Below are positions 17,567 to 26,155 of a DNA stretch of 59,264 nt, in pieces (position 1 is the first letter of the stretch; each line of letters opens with the position of its first letter). The notes under the pieces were generated by a model, which was not told the DNA's origin, searched no databases, and was given only the letters and a program-made list of their open reading frames with translations. The position numbers and the translations under genes are program-made. The DNA is from Oscillospiraceae bacterium (GTDB lineage: Bacteria; Bacillota; Clostridia; Oscillospirales; Oscillospiraceae), in assembly GCA_031260605.1 (NCBI GenBank), contig JAISLF010000013.1:1-59264 (forward strand). Reading direction: 5' to 3'.

Positions 17567-18664
17567 ATGTCCGGCATCACACTTCGTGACGTTACAAAAG
17601 TTTATCCCGGCGGCACACATGCCGTTAAGAACTTCAATCTCGAAATTGCCGACCGGGAGTTTGTGATTCTCGTCGGTCCGTCCGGCTGCGGCAAAACCAC
17701 TACGCTGCGTATGATTGCCGGACTTGAAGAGATTACGTCAGGAGAAATATACATTGGCGACACGCTTGTCAATAAGATACCACCGAAAAACCGCGACATT
17801 GCTATGGTCTTTCAGTCGTATGCTCTTTATCCGCATATGACCGTATTTCAAAACATCTCTTACGGTTTGCGGCTGCGCAAAATGCCGAAAGGCGAGATTG
17901 ACGAGCGCGTCCGTTCCGCCGCCGATACGCTTGAAATCAGGGCGCTGCTCGACAGGTACCCCAAGGCGCTGTCGGGCGGAGAGCGGCAGCGTGTCGCGCT
18001 CGGGCGCGCAATTGTGCGCGAACCCGCCGCGTTTTTATTTGACGAACCGCTGTCAAACCTTGACGCGAAGCTTCGTGCCTCTATGCGCGGTGAGCTGCGC
18101 AAGCTGCACGAGCGCCTCGGCGCGACCTTTGTCTACGTGACGCACGACCAGACAGAGGCGATGACGATGAGCGACCGCGTAATCGTTATGCGGGACGGAC
18201 TGATTCAGCAGGTTGCGCCGCCGCGAGAGCTGTACGGCAAACCCAAGAACATATTTGCCGCCGGTTTCATCGGCTCACCGCAGATGAATTTCCTTGACGG
18301 CGTGATTGAGCGCAGCGGGGGCGGCTTTTGTATCAACATAGACGGCGATATGCTGACAACTGACGCCGCCATACCGGAGAAATACATCGGCAAAACAGTA
18401 AAAGTCGGCGTCCGTCCGGAGGATATATACGCAAATGCCGACTTTGTCGCGGCGCACCCTGATGTGGTGCTGTGCGCGGAGGTCGATTCGGCGGAGCTAA
18501 TGGGCAACGAGACGTATTTGTATCTCCGCCACGGCGGCAGCGGCGGTGTGCGGCTAATCGCCCGCGTTTCGCCGGACACGGAGCCGGAAGGCGAAATTTC
18601 CGTCGCTGTTGATACGCACAAAATTCGCCTGTTCGACGCGGAGACGGAGGAGGCGATTTCGTGA
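17567..18664 (+). CDS. MalK/UgpC-type sugar ABC transporter ATPase
   Basis: A 365-residue ATP-binding subunit that powers import. The nucleotide domain has Walker A GPSGCGKTT (37-45), Q-loop FQSYALYPHM, signature LSGGERQRVALGRAI (about 134), Walker B AFLFDEPLSNLDAKLR, and the switch histidine in YVTHDQTEAM. The C-terminal 130 residues form the TOBE/OB regulatory domain of the MalK subfamily (VGVRPEDI). AGGAGG precedes the ATG at 17567. Its stop overlaps the GTG start of the second binding-protein gene, pointing to translational coupling. Most operons of this type in Firmicutes lack a dedicated ATPase and share MsmX; here one is built in. Confidence 0.96.
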   Translation: MSGITLRDVTKVYPGGTHAVKNFNLEIADREFVILVGPSGCGKTTTLRMIAGLEEITSGEIYIGDTLVNKIPPKNRDIAMVFQSYALYPHMTVFQNISYGLRLRKMPKGEIDERVRSAADTLEIRALLDRYPKALSGGERQRVALGRAIVREPAAFLFDEPLSNLDAKLRASMRGELRKLHERLGATFVYVTHDQTEAMTMSDRVIVMRDGLIQQVAPPRELYGKPKNIFAAGFIGSPQMNFLDGVIERSGGGFCINIDGDMLTTDAAIPEKYIGKTVKVGVRPEDIYANADFVAAHPDVVLCAEVDSAELMGNETYLYLRHGGSGGVRLIARVSPDTEPEGEISVAVDTHKIRLFDAETEEAIS

Positions 18665-20031
18665 GAAAGCGAAGTGTTTGTATCGCCGCGCTTGCGGCAT
18701 TTATCCTCTCGCTGTTCGGCTGCTCCGCGGCGGAACCGCCTGTTGCTGAGACGGACAAGCTCGTTATTTGTGCGGACGCCGCGCTTGTTACCCTCACCCG
18801 GCACCTGGGCAATCCGATTCCCTGGCAGGTGTTCCACGATCTGTATCCGAATGTTGAAATTGAGCTGATTGAGCTTCCCGACCCGGCGGTTAACCGTGCG
18901 CTCTATGAGACAGTCAGGCAAAAGATGCGCACGGAGCTTATGAGCGGAAAAGGCCCGGATTTCTTTGTTTTGAGATCTCCCGGCCGTGACTTCGAGGGGT
19001 TTTTCCCTGACGTGGAAAAAGCTATGCGGAGCGGACTTTTTTGTGACCTGCGGACACTGTATACCGATCCGTTTAGCGGGACTGTATATATTGATGAGAG
19101 CCGCGACCCCGCCGCTATGTTCACGGCGGGACAGGTTGACGGAAAGCAGTTTACAATGCCGCTGGCTTTCGGCTTCCCGGCGATTGCTACTAATGACATA
19201 ACGCACGAAAAGCTCGGCGTATCCGACAGCTATGGAACGGCGGATATGCTCGCGGGGCTGCGCCGCGTTTTTTCCGCGCCCGGCGCGATGAAAATGGCGG
19301 CGTCAGGAGCGGATGAAATTTATTTGAACCCCTACAACTACACGCAAAGCCCGCTTGTTAATTACGGAGCCGAGACGGCGGAGCTTGACACGGCGCTCAC
19401 GCGCGATATTTTAGAGACAGGCAAATTCCTGTCGGAGCACATAAAACGTCTGCGTGAGGAGGGGTGGCTGCGGCTTGACCGGGTTTATACCGAAACTGTT
19501 AACGGCGGTTTTGAGGATTACCTGTTTTCGGAGGATTATGCCGTAATGGCGGATGTAAACGCTCTGAATTGGACCGAAAGCCGTTTCACATCGACTTTCT
19601 ATGAATATTCGCCGTATCTTGATGCAATTCCGGGCGAGGACGTCGGAATCAACGCCATGGTCTCGTACTTCGGCGCGATTCGCGCCAATAGCCCAAACAA
19701 GCTAAACGCCATGCGCTACCTCGCGCTGTTTTTCGAGCGGATAAGACTGTCCAACCACGATAATATGGTCCGCAGAAATCCTCCCACCGGCGCCGCGCCA
19801 ATCACTGATCTGGCGTCTGTAATCGCGTGGGAGAACTTTGGATACCTCACTTCGCGGACTGAGGAGACCGCAGTACAGTTTAACAGGCTTTGGTCGAGAG
19901 TCGTCTCCTCGCGCTATCCCGTCCCGAAAGAGGTGACGGACATTATCACGCGGTATTATGAGGGCGAAATAGACCTTGACGATACTATCCGCCGAATGCG
20001 CGAATACTGGGAAATCAGCTTGTCTGAATAA
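18661..20031 (+). CDS. ABC transporter substrate-binding lipoprotein 2
   Basis: A 456-residue paralogue of the first binding protein, with signal peptide and lipobox LFGC near residue 20. Similarity runs the full length, with conserved blocks DFEGFFPDVEKAMRSGLFCD, YTDPFSGTVYIDESRDPAAM, ALTRDILETGKFL and SRYPVPKEVTDII. Differences cluster in the middle of the protein, so the two may bind different or differently sized ligands. The GTG start at 18661 overlaps the stop of the ATPase gene by 4 bases. Tandem duplication with the ATPase gene in between suggests that the two arose locally. Ligand unknown. Confidence 0.85.
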   Translation: MRKRSVCIAALAAFILSLFGCSAAEPPVAETDKLVICADAALVTLTRHLGNPIPWQVFHDLYPNVEIELIELPDPAVNRALYETVRQKMRTELMSGKGPDFFVLRSPGRDFEGFFPDVEKAMRSGLFCDLRTLYTDPFSGTVYIDESRDPAAMFTAGQVDGKQFTMPLAFGFPAIATNDITHEKLGVSDSYGTADMLAGLRRVFSAPGAMKMAASGADEIYLNPYNYTQSPLVNYGAETAELDTALTRDILETGKFLSEHIKRLREEGWLRLDRVYTETVNGGFEDYLFSEDYAVMADVNALNWTESRFTSTFYEYSPYLDAIPGEDVGINAMVSYFGAIRANSPNKLNAMRYLALFFERIRLSNHDNMVRRNPPTGAAPITDLASVIAWENFGYLTSRTEETAVQFNRLWSRVVSSRYPVPKEVTDIITRYYEGEIDLDDTIRRMREYWEISLSE

Positions 20032-20046
20032 GGGAGGTGACAGACT

Positions 20047-20901
20047 ATGCGAATTAATAAAAACCGGACGGCGTTTGCGCTGCTTGCACCACTTCTTGCC
20101 GGTATCATTGTGTTTTTTATCTTTCCGTTTGCAATACTGCTCAGGTATTCTGTGACAACCGGGGCGGGCGGCGGCAATTTTGTGGGGCTATACAATTACA
20201 CGCGCGTCTTTAATAGCCCCGCGTTCAGGCTTGCCTTCGGAAATACTGCGCGGTTTTTTGTCGTTGGCGTGACGCTGAATATGGTATTGTCCTTTCTCAT
20301 CGCACACACTTTAAGACACCGTTTTCTCGGTTCGACGGTAGCGCGCTCGGTGATATTGTTCCCGATGTTCCTGCCGGTCGCAGCGATTGTCACCGTTTCG
20401 ACGCTGTTCTTCTCGGACGCGGGACTCGTGAACCGCGCGCTTATGCTGCTCGGACTGCCCGCGACTGACTGGCTCGGCTCCGGCGCCGCATTTTGGTTTA
20501 TGCTGGGACTGTATATCTTCAAAAGCATAGGCTACAACGTGGTTCTTCTTCTCGCCGGAATGCAGATGATACCGCATGAGCTGTATGAGGCGGCGGATAT
20601 GGAGGGCGCGGGAGAGCTTAGAAAAACCCTTGACATTACAATTCCGATGCTTGTCCCTACGCTGTTTTTTACGTTTGTCATCTCGGCGATGAACTGCTTT
20701 CGCAGCTTCCGCGAGGCGTTTATCCTCGGCGGCAGCCACCCTGACAGCAGTATATATATGCTGCCGCACTTTATAAACAATAATATGCAAAATCTGAATT
20801 ATCAGCGGCTCGCCGTTGGTTCCGTATTCACGCTGTGCGCTATCACCGTAATCACCGCACTTGTGTACACATTTGAGGCAAAGCGGGAGGCGAAGCTGTG
20901 A
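20047..20901 (+). CDS. Sugar-type ABC transporter permease, MalF/UgpA family
   Basis: A 284-residue inner permease with six predicted spans. The EAA loop that docks on the ATPase reads EAADMEGAGELRKTLDITIP, close to the consensus EAAxxDGAxxxxxFxxIxxP. A strong ribosome binding site GGGAGGTGA precedes the ATG at 20047. It overlaps the next permease gene by 4 bases, so both halves of the channel are made together. Confidence 0.94.
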   Translation: MRINKNRTAFALLAPLLAGIIVFFIFPFAILLRYSVTTGAGGGNFVGLYNYTRVFNSPAFRLAFGNTARFFVVGVTLNMVLSFLIAHTLRHRFLGSTVARSVILFPMFLPVAAIVTVSTLFFSDAGLVNRALMLLGLPATDWLGSGAAFWFMLGLYIFKSIGYNVVLLLAGMQMIPHELYEAADMEGAGELRKTLDITIPMLVPTLFFTFVISAMNCFRSFREAFILGGSHPDSSIYMLPHFINNNMQNLNYQRLAVGSVFTLCAITVITALVYTFEAKREAKL

Positions 20902-21677
20902 AATCACGTGTTGCGCTGTTTCTGCGCGTAGTTCTGTGCGGAATATTGATGGTTGTCGTCATCTTTCCCGTGCTGTATATGTTTTTGGGGTCGCTTATAA
21001 AGGACGGAACGTTCTCGCTCGACAGCTACTATCAGATATTACTGCGTCATCCGTATTTTCTGCCGAAATTCTGGATAAGCCTTATACTGAGCTTCGCGAT
21101 TGTGCTGGGGCAGCTTGTGGTGTCGTGTCTCGCGGGCTTTGCGTTTGCGAAATACAGCTTTTTCGGAAAACGGATGCTCTTCATAATGCTGATTGTGCTA
21201 ATGCTGCTGCCCGTGCAGGCGGTACTCGTGCCGAATTATATTGTGTTCGGCAATTTAGGGTTGCTCGGTACATGGTGGCCGCTGCTCGCTGCTGGGATAT
21301 TTACGCCGTTCGGCGCGTTTCTTATGACGCATGTGTTCCGCTCCGTGCCGGATGAGCTGATTGAGGCGGCTATGCTTGAGGGCGCCGGACTGCCGCGTAT
21401 CCTGTGCGATATTATGGCGCCGGTGGCGCGGGCGGGCGTAATAAGCCTGATTATTCTGTCGTTTATAGACGCATGGAATATGGTGGAGCAACCCGTTGCA
21501 TTTTTGTCTGACACGTCAAAATATCCGCTCGGGGTGTTTTTGGCGTATTTCAACAGCGAGAATCTCCCCCTTTCGTTTGCCTGCGGCGTACTGGCTCTGC
21601 TGCCGGGATTTTTGCTTTTCTTGTTCTACCGCGACGAGCTGACGCGCGGACTGACGTATACGGGGCAGGTGGAATAG
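20898..21677 (+). CDS. Sugar-type ABC transporter permease, MalG/UgpE family
   Basis: A 259-residue permease with six predicted spans and the docking loop EAAMLEGAGLPRILCDIMAP. GTG start at 20898 inside the end of the preceding gene. The final segment ends LTRGLTYTGQVE; MalG-type permeases commonly end with GLTAGAVKG, so this tail is a variant of the usual one. It forms the heterodimeric channel with the protein before it. Confidence 0.94.
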   Translation: MKSRVALFLRVVLCGILMVVVIFPVLYMFLGSLIKDGTFSLDSYYQILLRHPYFLPKFWISLILSFAIVLGQLVVSCLAGFAFAKYSFFGKRMLFIMLIVLMLLPVQAVLVPNYIVFGNLGLLGTWWPLLAAGIFTPFGAFLMTHVFRSVPDELIEAAMLEGAGLPRILCDIMAPVARAGVISLIILSFIDAWNMVEQPVAFLSDTSKYPLGVFLAYFNSENLPLSFACGVLALLPGFLLFLFYRDELTRGLTYTGQVE

Positions 21678-22100
21678 ATGTCAAAATTAAAGCGAGCGGT
21701 ACTGCGCATTTCGCTGTTTCTACTCATGGCTCTGCTGGTATCCACCATGCTGTCGCGGACAGTCTCGCGGCTGCTCACGCCCTCTGTAATGCGTGTAGAG
21801 GTTGCCGCCAACAGTCTGGTGGACTCTTCTGTGCCGGCGGGTCCCTGCGTACCTGTGAGCTGTGTGTATGAAGACGAAGACGGGACGCATGTTTATGTGC
21901 TTCTGGAGCGCGGCACGCTGATGGGGAACGAAACTTTTGTTAAGCGCGTTAATGTCACGGAGCTTGCGCGCGACTTTGAGTATGCGCGGATTGAATACGA
22001 CGGCGCTGGAATCGCGGAGGTCGCCGCGTACCCGACAAAGGCGCTGTTTGACGGCGAAATAGTCGAAGTGCGCGCCAGATTAGGGGTGACGCGCAGATGA
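21678..22100 (+). CDS. Small exported protein, membrane-fusion-protein-like
   Basis: A 140-residue protein that begins directly after the preceding stop codon. An N-terminal hydrophobic segment (about 9-30) anchors it, and the rest is predicted extracellular. The segment HVYVLLERGTLMGNETFVKRVNV resembles the last beta-domain of periplasmic adaptor proteins of ABC/RND exporters (a VYV strand followed by a VKRxxV strand), but the lipoyl and coiled-coil parts are missing. It overlaps the next gene by 4 bases, and that gene encodes a MacB/FtsX-like protein, which fits the adaptor idea. Its link to sugar import is unclear. Confidence 0.5.
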   Translation: MSKLKRAVLRISLFLLMALLVSTMLSRTVSRLLTPSVMRVEVAANSLVDSSVPAGPCVPVSCVYEDEDGTHVYVLLERGTLMGNETFVKRVNVTELARDFEYARIEYDGAGIAEVAAYPTKALFDGEIVEVRARLGVTRR

Positions 22101-23140
22101 AAAAGAGAACGTTTTTTGCGGCGGCACTTTTACTCATAGCCGCGCTTGCACAGGTATTGTGCGCAATACAGTATTCTGCAATCAATCGCGAGCTGCCCCA
22201 CGCCGCTGAGCTGCGCGGTGACACAGGGCTGACGATGGCACAAACTGCGGCGTTTGAGGCAATCTCGGTCAACCGCTACGGTGCGCGCAGCGCTGAGTTT
22301 CAGGCAACTGTCTCGTTTGAGAGCAGAGATGTCTCCTCGTCCGCCGCCTACTGCTCGCCCAAGTATGGTATTTCGCTGCCGTTTGTGTTTACATCAGGCG
22401 CTTGGCTCACAGGCGACGGACAGGCGGTTTTGCCTGAGGCTGTCGCTAAAGTTCTGTTTGATTCGGCAGTAACGGAAGGCAACTCCATTGCAATTGAGGG
22501 AAAAAACTATACCGTAGCCGGCGTCTACGCCGACAGAAGCCTCAGCACGGTGTTTATCTCGGACAGCGGAATTGACGCGCCCGCCGCGGCGCTGCTTTTA
22601 GTTGAAAGAGACAGCGAAGAAGAGCCGCGGCATGCGGGGCAGCTCTTAGAGCTTGCCGCGAAAATCAGCGGTGTTGAGCTGCGAGGAGAGCTGCGCGATT
22701 ACCGTGAGCTTATCGCTCTGGCGCAGTCGCTGTGGCTGCTGTCAGCGGTGTTGTGCGCACTCGTCGCTTTGGTTTTTGTGCTGATAATCGCGTCGCGGCT
22801 GATTTACGGCGCAGTGCTCGCGCGGGGAGAGCAGCTGCACCGACGCGCTTTGCGGTTTGCTTTTGCCGCGATTATAACCTCGGCGGCGCTGCTGTGTTTC
22901 TCGCTGATACTCGGTAAGCTGCGTATACCCGGCGCGTTTCTGCCGCCGGACAATATCTTTGACCTCGCGTTTTATCACGCTGAGGCTGCGGCGTTTTTTG
23001 CCCATGCCGGGCAGTTTCCGTTTGAAGCGCGATTCGCGGCACGGATCGTGCCGCTGTCGCTTTCAGTTGCGGTGAGCGTTGTTGCGTTCTGCGCAGGAGC
23101 TGTGGTGATGTATAGGACGCGTAGCACAAAGCGTAGGTAA
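22097..23140 (+). CDS. MacB/FtsX-like ABC permease-type membrane protein
   Basis: A 347-residue protein with one span at the N-terminus (6-25), an extracellular domain of about 180 residues, then three hydrophobic segments near 215-237, 250-275 and 315-340. This 1+3 layout with a large first loop is that of MacB/FtsX-type permeases. The loop contains AVLPEAVAKVLF and IAIEGKNYTVAGVYADRS, like the MacB core motif in which a residue run such as VGxxIxIxGxxxxVVGV occurs. No partner ATPase of the LolD type is encoded here, so it may have lost transport function or use a distant ATPase. Last gene of the operon. Confidence 0.55.
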   Translation: MKKRTFFAAALLLIAALAQVLCAIQYSAINRELPHAAELRGDTGLTMAQTAAFEAISVNRYGARSAEFQATVSFESRDVSSSAAYCSPKYGISLPFVFTSGAWLTGDGQAVLPEAVAKVLFDSAVTEGNSIAIEGKNYTVAGVYADRSLSTVFISDSGIDAPAAALLLVERDSEEEPRHAGQLLELAAKISGVELRGELRDYRELIALAQSLWLLSAVLCALVALVFVLIIASRLIYGAVLARGEQLHRRALRFAFAAIITSAALLCFSLILGKLRIPGAFLPPDNIFDLAFYHAEAAAFFAHAGQFPFEARFAARIVPLSLSVAVSVVAFCAGAVVMYRTRSTKRR

Positions 23141-23180
23141 ATTGCATACGTCGCGCTTCTTGTTACCGAGTCTTCTGATG

Positions 23181-23266
23181 AACCCGCGATGAGATCAGCC
23201 CCGACAAAACAGAGCAGCACGAACGTATGGTTCGTGCTGCTCTGTTTTGTCGGAGATAAGCGGGTT
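23181..23266. repeat. Large perfect palindrome between convergent operons
   Basis: A 24-bp perfect inverted repeat (23201-23224 with 23230-23253, loop GTATG) is nested within an outer pair AACCCGC (23181-23187) and GCGGGTT (23260-23266). It separates the ABC operon (plus) from the cassette array (minus). It may act as a two-way terminator, but no T-run follows either arm. It could equally be a small palindromic mobile element. The rest of 23141-23469 shows only a short CCTGAAT hairpin near 23282 and no gene. Confidence 0.75.
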
Positions 23267-23469
23267 CTAACCGTCAGAGCGCCTGAATCCCATTCAGGAG
23301 GTCCGGCGAACTGTTTGGTAACAGACTCCGTAAATTATATTGATTTTTCGCGCTTTCTTTGCTCAACCCACACAAAGAGTGTTTTCGCTGTGCTTCCAAC
23401 TGTACCTACGCACCCACAACCTGCGGCAACGCCGCGCAGCTGCCTCGACCACGTCTGCCCGGACTGCGC

Positions 23470-25074
23470 CTAATTTGCTTCAACAAATGCGCCATACATC
23501 TCCTCAAGCTCCGGATAAGCTGCAAACAGCGGCTTTATATACGGAACAAGGTCGATAGCCGCGCCTGCATCAGTCAAATACTTGAAGTCGCTGCCCAGTC
23601 TCCAAAAATATGCATCGGTTTCTCTCCGAAACATAATGTTATTTCCCACCTTGTATATGCGAACATAGTTATTATCCAGCACTCCGACTATCGTTATTTC
23701 ATTTGCGCTGAGCTTAAACCCAGCGGGAGTCTGATAATCCGCCGATTTTAGCTGTAAAAATGTAACGCCTCTTTCTTCATGATACTCTAATTCAAAAACA
23801 TCACCGTAATTTGTTGTTATTTCTGTTATTGTCGGACGGTCTGTATACACTGCCTCGTTGCCCGTGATTTCAACATACGGGTCACCGGCCTTTATTTTTT
23901 TGTCGCGCTTGGTTGAATCTTCATACAGCATATCTATCTTATCGGTAACTGTGTCTATGCGGTAGATTGTGCCTTCGTATGGTTGTCTGAAGAATATCCA
24001 TTGATCAATCACATTTATATTTGTGTCCCAGTGGTAACCGCCTATTTTGTATTTCTTCAGTACCTTTCCGTCGAAGTCGAGGATATTTATTCCCGTATCC
24101 GCCGCGCAAAAGATTTTGCCGTCCGCAATATTGAAGCCGGAGCAAGCTTCTGTACCAATTACCTCAACCTGCAACGTGTCAATATTCATTTTCTCAAGAC
24201 GCAGCGTGTCGAAGTTAATATAGTAAAGCCAGTCTCCGTCCGCGATCAGGTTTATCGCAAGCTGCTCACTCAATTGTTCAGCTTCGCTGCCGTCAAGCTT
24301 CATACTGTAAATTTGTCCGGCGCGCAGGTTTTCAACCTTAGCTTCATAGTGCTTATCCGGATCAATATTTTTCATAGCAGTATAATACACCTTGTCGGCG
24401 GTGATATTAACGCTGAAATAGTAGTCTTGAGTTTCCGTAATTCTTGCATTGTACTTTGTGGACAAAGAGAACCTGCTTATATAGTCCGGCGCGTTTTCAA
24501 AGCCCCACCAATAATACAGGCGGCCATCTGCAATTATGAATTTGCCGAGGAACTCAAAGCTTCTGTTGTTTTGCTCCTCTCTGTGCCCGGCGCCTTCTAA
24601 GTCGCTGCTGTACAAGCCGTCAAGATGCCTGTTTGGATTCATCGCAGAAAAATATATTCTGTCATTGTAAACATTAAAGTTGCCGGTGATGCCGTTAATA
24701 TCAGTGGCGGGCTGCCCGGGGCTGTCTTTCGTATTATCAAATACAGTAACGGAATTTGTCTCAACATCAAGTCTGTAAACGGTGTCGCCTATGGTTGTCC
24801 CCGGAGAAAAAAACAGATATTTCCCTGTTTTAATCACGTACCCGCCGTTGTTAATATTCCCGTTTGTGTTGCCAAGGGTGTGTGTTATCTCCTCAGGCAA
24901 CGTGACCGTGACAGTCGGAGTAGGCGTATCAGGAGGCGGTGATACCTCAGGTGAAGCTGTAGGCTTCGGTTTATTTGAAGCATTTATAGCGGCGCTGACG
25001 CCCCATGCCCCGAAACCGAGAAGAAGCAATATTATGATTGCAATTACGATAGTTTTTTTGTGGGGGTTTATCAT
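23470..25074 (-). CDS. Membrane-anchored beta-propeller (DUF5050-like) protein, putative cassette partner
   Basis: A 534-residue protein with an N-terminal signal-anchor (about 7-27), a Pro/Thr-rich spacer, then repeated blades with the pattern LYYxxxxxxxIYxxxxDG (for example GDWLYYINFDTLRLEKMNID, DKVYYTAMKN), as in DUF5050 propellers. The last 110 residues form a separate domain ending DLVPYIKPLFAAYPELEEMY. That domain is also the C-terminus of the small protein at 27439-27939 (DLIPIIKGLLESNKEIEEIY), which is not a propeller. ATG 25074 is chosen because the signal-anchor begins there; ATG 25110 is also possible. It closes the run of small genes after the cysteine-peptidase fragment at 26156. 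Function unknown; a membrane-tethered neutraliser is inferred. Confidence 0.65.
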   Translation of the reverse strand: MINPHKKTIVIAIIILLLLGFGAWGVSAAINASNKPKPTASPEVSPPPDTPTPTVTVTLPEEITHTLGNTNGNINNGGYVIKTGKYLFFSPGTTIGDTVYRLDVETNSVTVFDNTKDSPGQPATDINGITGNFNVYNDRIYFSAMNPNRHLDGLYSSDLEGAGHREEQNNRSFEFLGKFIIADGRLYYWWGFENAPDYISRFSLSTKYNARITETQDYYFSVNITADKVYYTAMKNIDPDKHYEAKVENLRAGQIYSMKLDGSEAEQLSEQLAINLIADGDWLYYINFDTLRLEKMNIDTLQVEVIGTEACSGFNIADGKIFCAADTGINILDFDGKVLKKYKIGGYHWDTNINVIDQWIFFRQPYEGTIYRIDTVTDKIDMLYEDSTKRDKKIKAGDPYVEITGNEAVYTDRPTITEITTNYGDVFELEYHEERGVTFLQLKSADYQTPAGFKLSANEITIVGVLDNNYVRIYKVGNNIMFRRETDAYFWRLGSDFKYLTDAGAAIDLVPYIKPLFAAYPELEEMYGAFVEAN

Positions 25075-25116
25075 TGGTGTTTTCCGGCAGACCAGCGATT
25101 GCAGACGCATGGGATG

Positions 25117-25587
25117 CTACAAAACCTCTCGCGTAAATGTCAACTCGGTTATTTCGCGAAATTGCTGGTAGCTTTCGCCCCACCTTGCTTTTTGTATAGT
25201 AAATTCATTTGGGCCATATGTACAATATCCCTCGAACAATATTGCCGCTGTTACGCTATAATCAATATCGTATTTGCTCATTTCAGGAAAGCTTGAGTCG
25301 TAGTAATACTTCAGCGCTTCCGTTGTGGCGAAATATACTCCGTTACCGTAATCAAATTTGCCGCAAATATCTATGGTGTCCTTATCGCGTTGAAAGCTTC
25401 CATAGAACACGCGAAATCCAGCTGTTTCTTCTGTTACCGTAAAACTTATAACAATATCGTCTGCTGTTGCAGTCCAAAGTGTGTCCGGGTAATTTGATGG
25501 TCTTCGCCCGGCGTTGATATCGCAGGACGACATTGTTAACAATGAAAAAAACAACAACCCTGCGATAGTCTTACGAAAAATTTTCAT
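25117..25587 (-). CDS. Small lipoprotein, paralogue of the next gene
   Basis: A 156-residue lipoprotein (lipobox LTMSSC near residue 22) with AAAGGAAC before the ATG. The C-terminal stretch FTIQKARWGESYQQFREITE matches the end of the lipoprotein encoded upstream at 25603-26100 (SNIKWGKTWNQFSEISE), so the two are a tandem pair. The rest is a beta-rich domain without known motifs. Gene order places it among the partner genes of the peptidase fragment at 26156-27352. Unknown function. Confidence 0.65.
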   Translation of the reverse strand: MKIFRKTIAGLLFFSLLTMSSCDINAGRRPSNYPDTLWTATADDIVISFTVTEETAGFRVFYGSFQRDKDTIDICGKFDYGNGVYFATTEALKYYYDSSFPEMSKYDIDYSVTAAILFEGYCTYGPNEFTIQKARWGESYQQFREITELTFTREVL

Positions 25588-25602
25588 TTTGTTCCTTTTG
25601 TG

Positions 25603-26100
25603 TTATTGCACATCTGGTGGCTCGTTAGGTAAAACAGTAATATCATATCGGATAAGACTAAACTCAGAAATTTCCGAAAATTGATTCCATGTCTTACCCC
25701 ACTTGATGTTACTCACATCAAGTGCTTTTACATTTAATAACTCATTCTCTCGGAATGCATATGTGCCTTTAAAGACAATTGTGGTTTTGCTCTTTTCAAT
25801 CTTTTCTATAACGGTAATTTTACCGTTTTGAGTGAGTGTTACCGTAATCTCTGTATTGGAAGCGTGTTCCTGTTCGAATCCGCGTGATATTGAAATGCTT
25901 CCGCTAAATTTATCATTAAAATTTGCACCCTGCGGGACGTCAATGGCTATCAATATATCCTGATTAAAAAACGTCCATTGAATATCATTTTCATCGCTCG
26001 AAAGCTCGCCAATAGGTAGTTTATCATTTCCTTTTACACAAGAAAAAAATACCGACGCGCAAAACAGTAGCGCAACTATCACAAATAACTTTTTAATCAT
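25603..26100 (-). CDS. Small lipoprotein, possible partner of the adjacent C39-like module
   Basis: A 165-residue lipoprotein (lipobox VFFSC near residue 20) with AAAGGAAA upstream of the ATG at 26100. Beta-rich; the middle reads as alternating strands (ITVTLTQNGKITVIEKIEK, KTTIVFKGTYAF), reminiscent of lipocalin-like lipoprotein folds. It begins 55 bp after the stop of the cysteine-peptidase fragment, the position held by partner genes in the other cassettes. Base composition is clearly AT-rich compared with the Ig-repeat DNA next to it. Specific neutralising function is inferred from position. Confidence 0.6.
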   Translation of the reverse strand: MIKKLFVIVALLFCASVFFSCVKGNDKLPIGELSSDENDIQWTFFNQDILIAIDVPQGANFNDKFSGSISISRGFEQEHASNTEITVTLTQNGKITVIEKIEKSKTTIVFKGTYAFRENELLNVKALDVSNIKWGKTWNQFSEISEFSLIRYDITVLPNEPPDVQ

Positions 26101-26155
26101 TATGTTTTTTCCTTTAATATGCTCCGCATTCAGTTTATTTTCGTTTTGGTTTTAA

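Noticed and set aside
18205..19206. A 333-codon minus-strand frame across the ATPase and second binding-protein genes
   Set aside because: Antisense to two clear genes of the ABC operon with intact family motifs.
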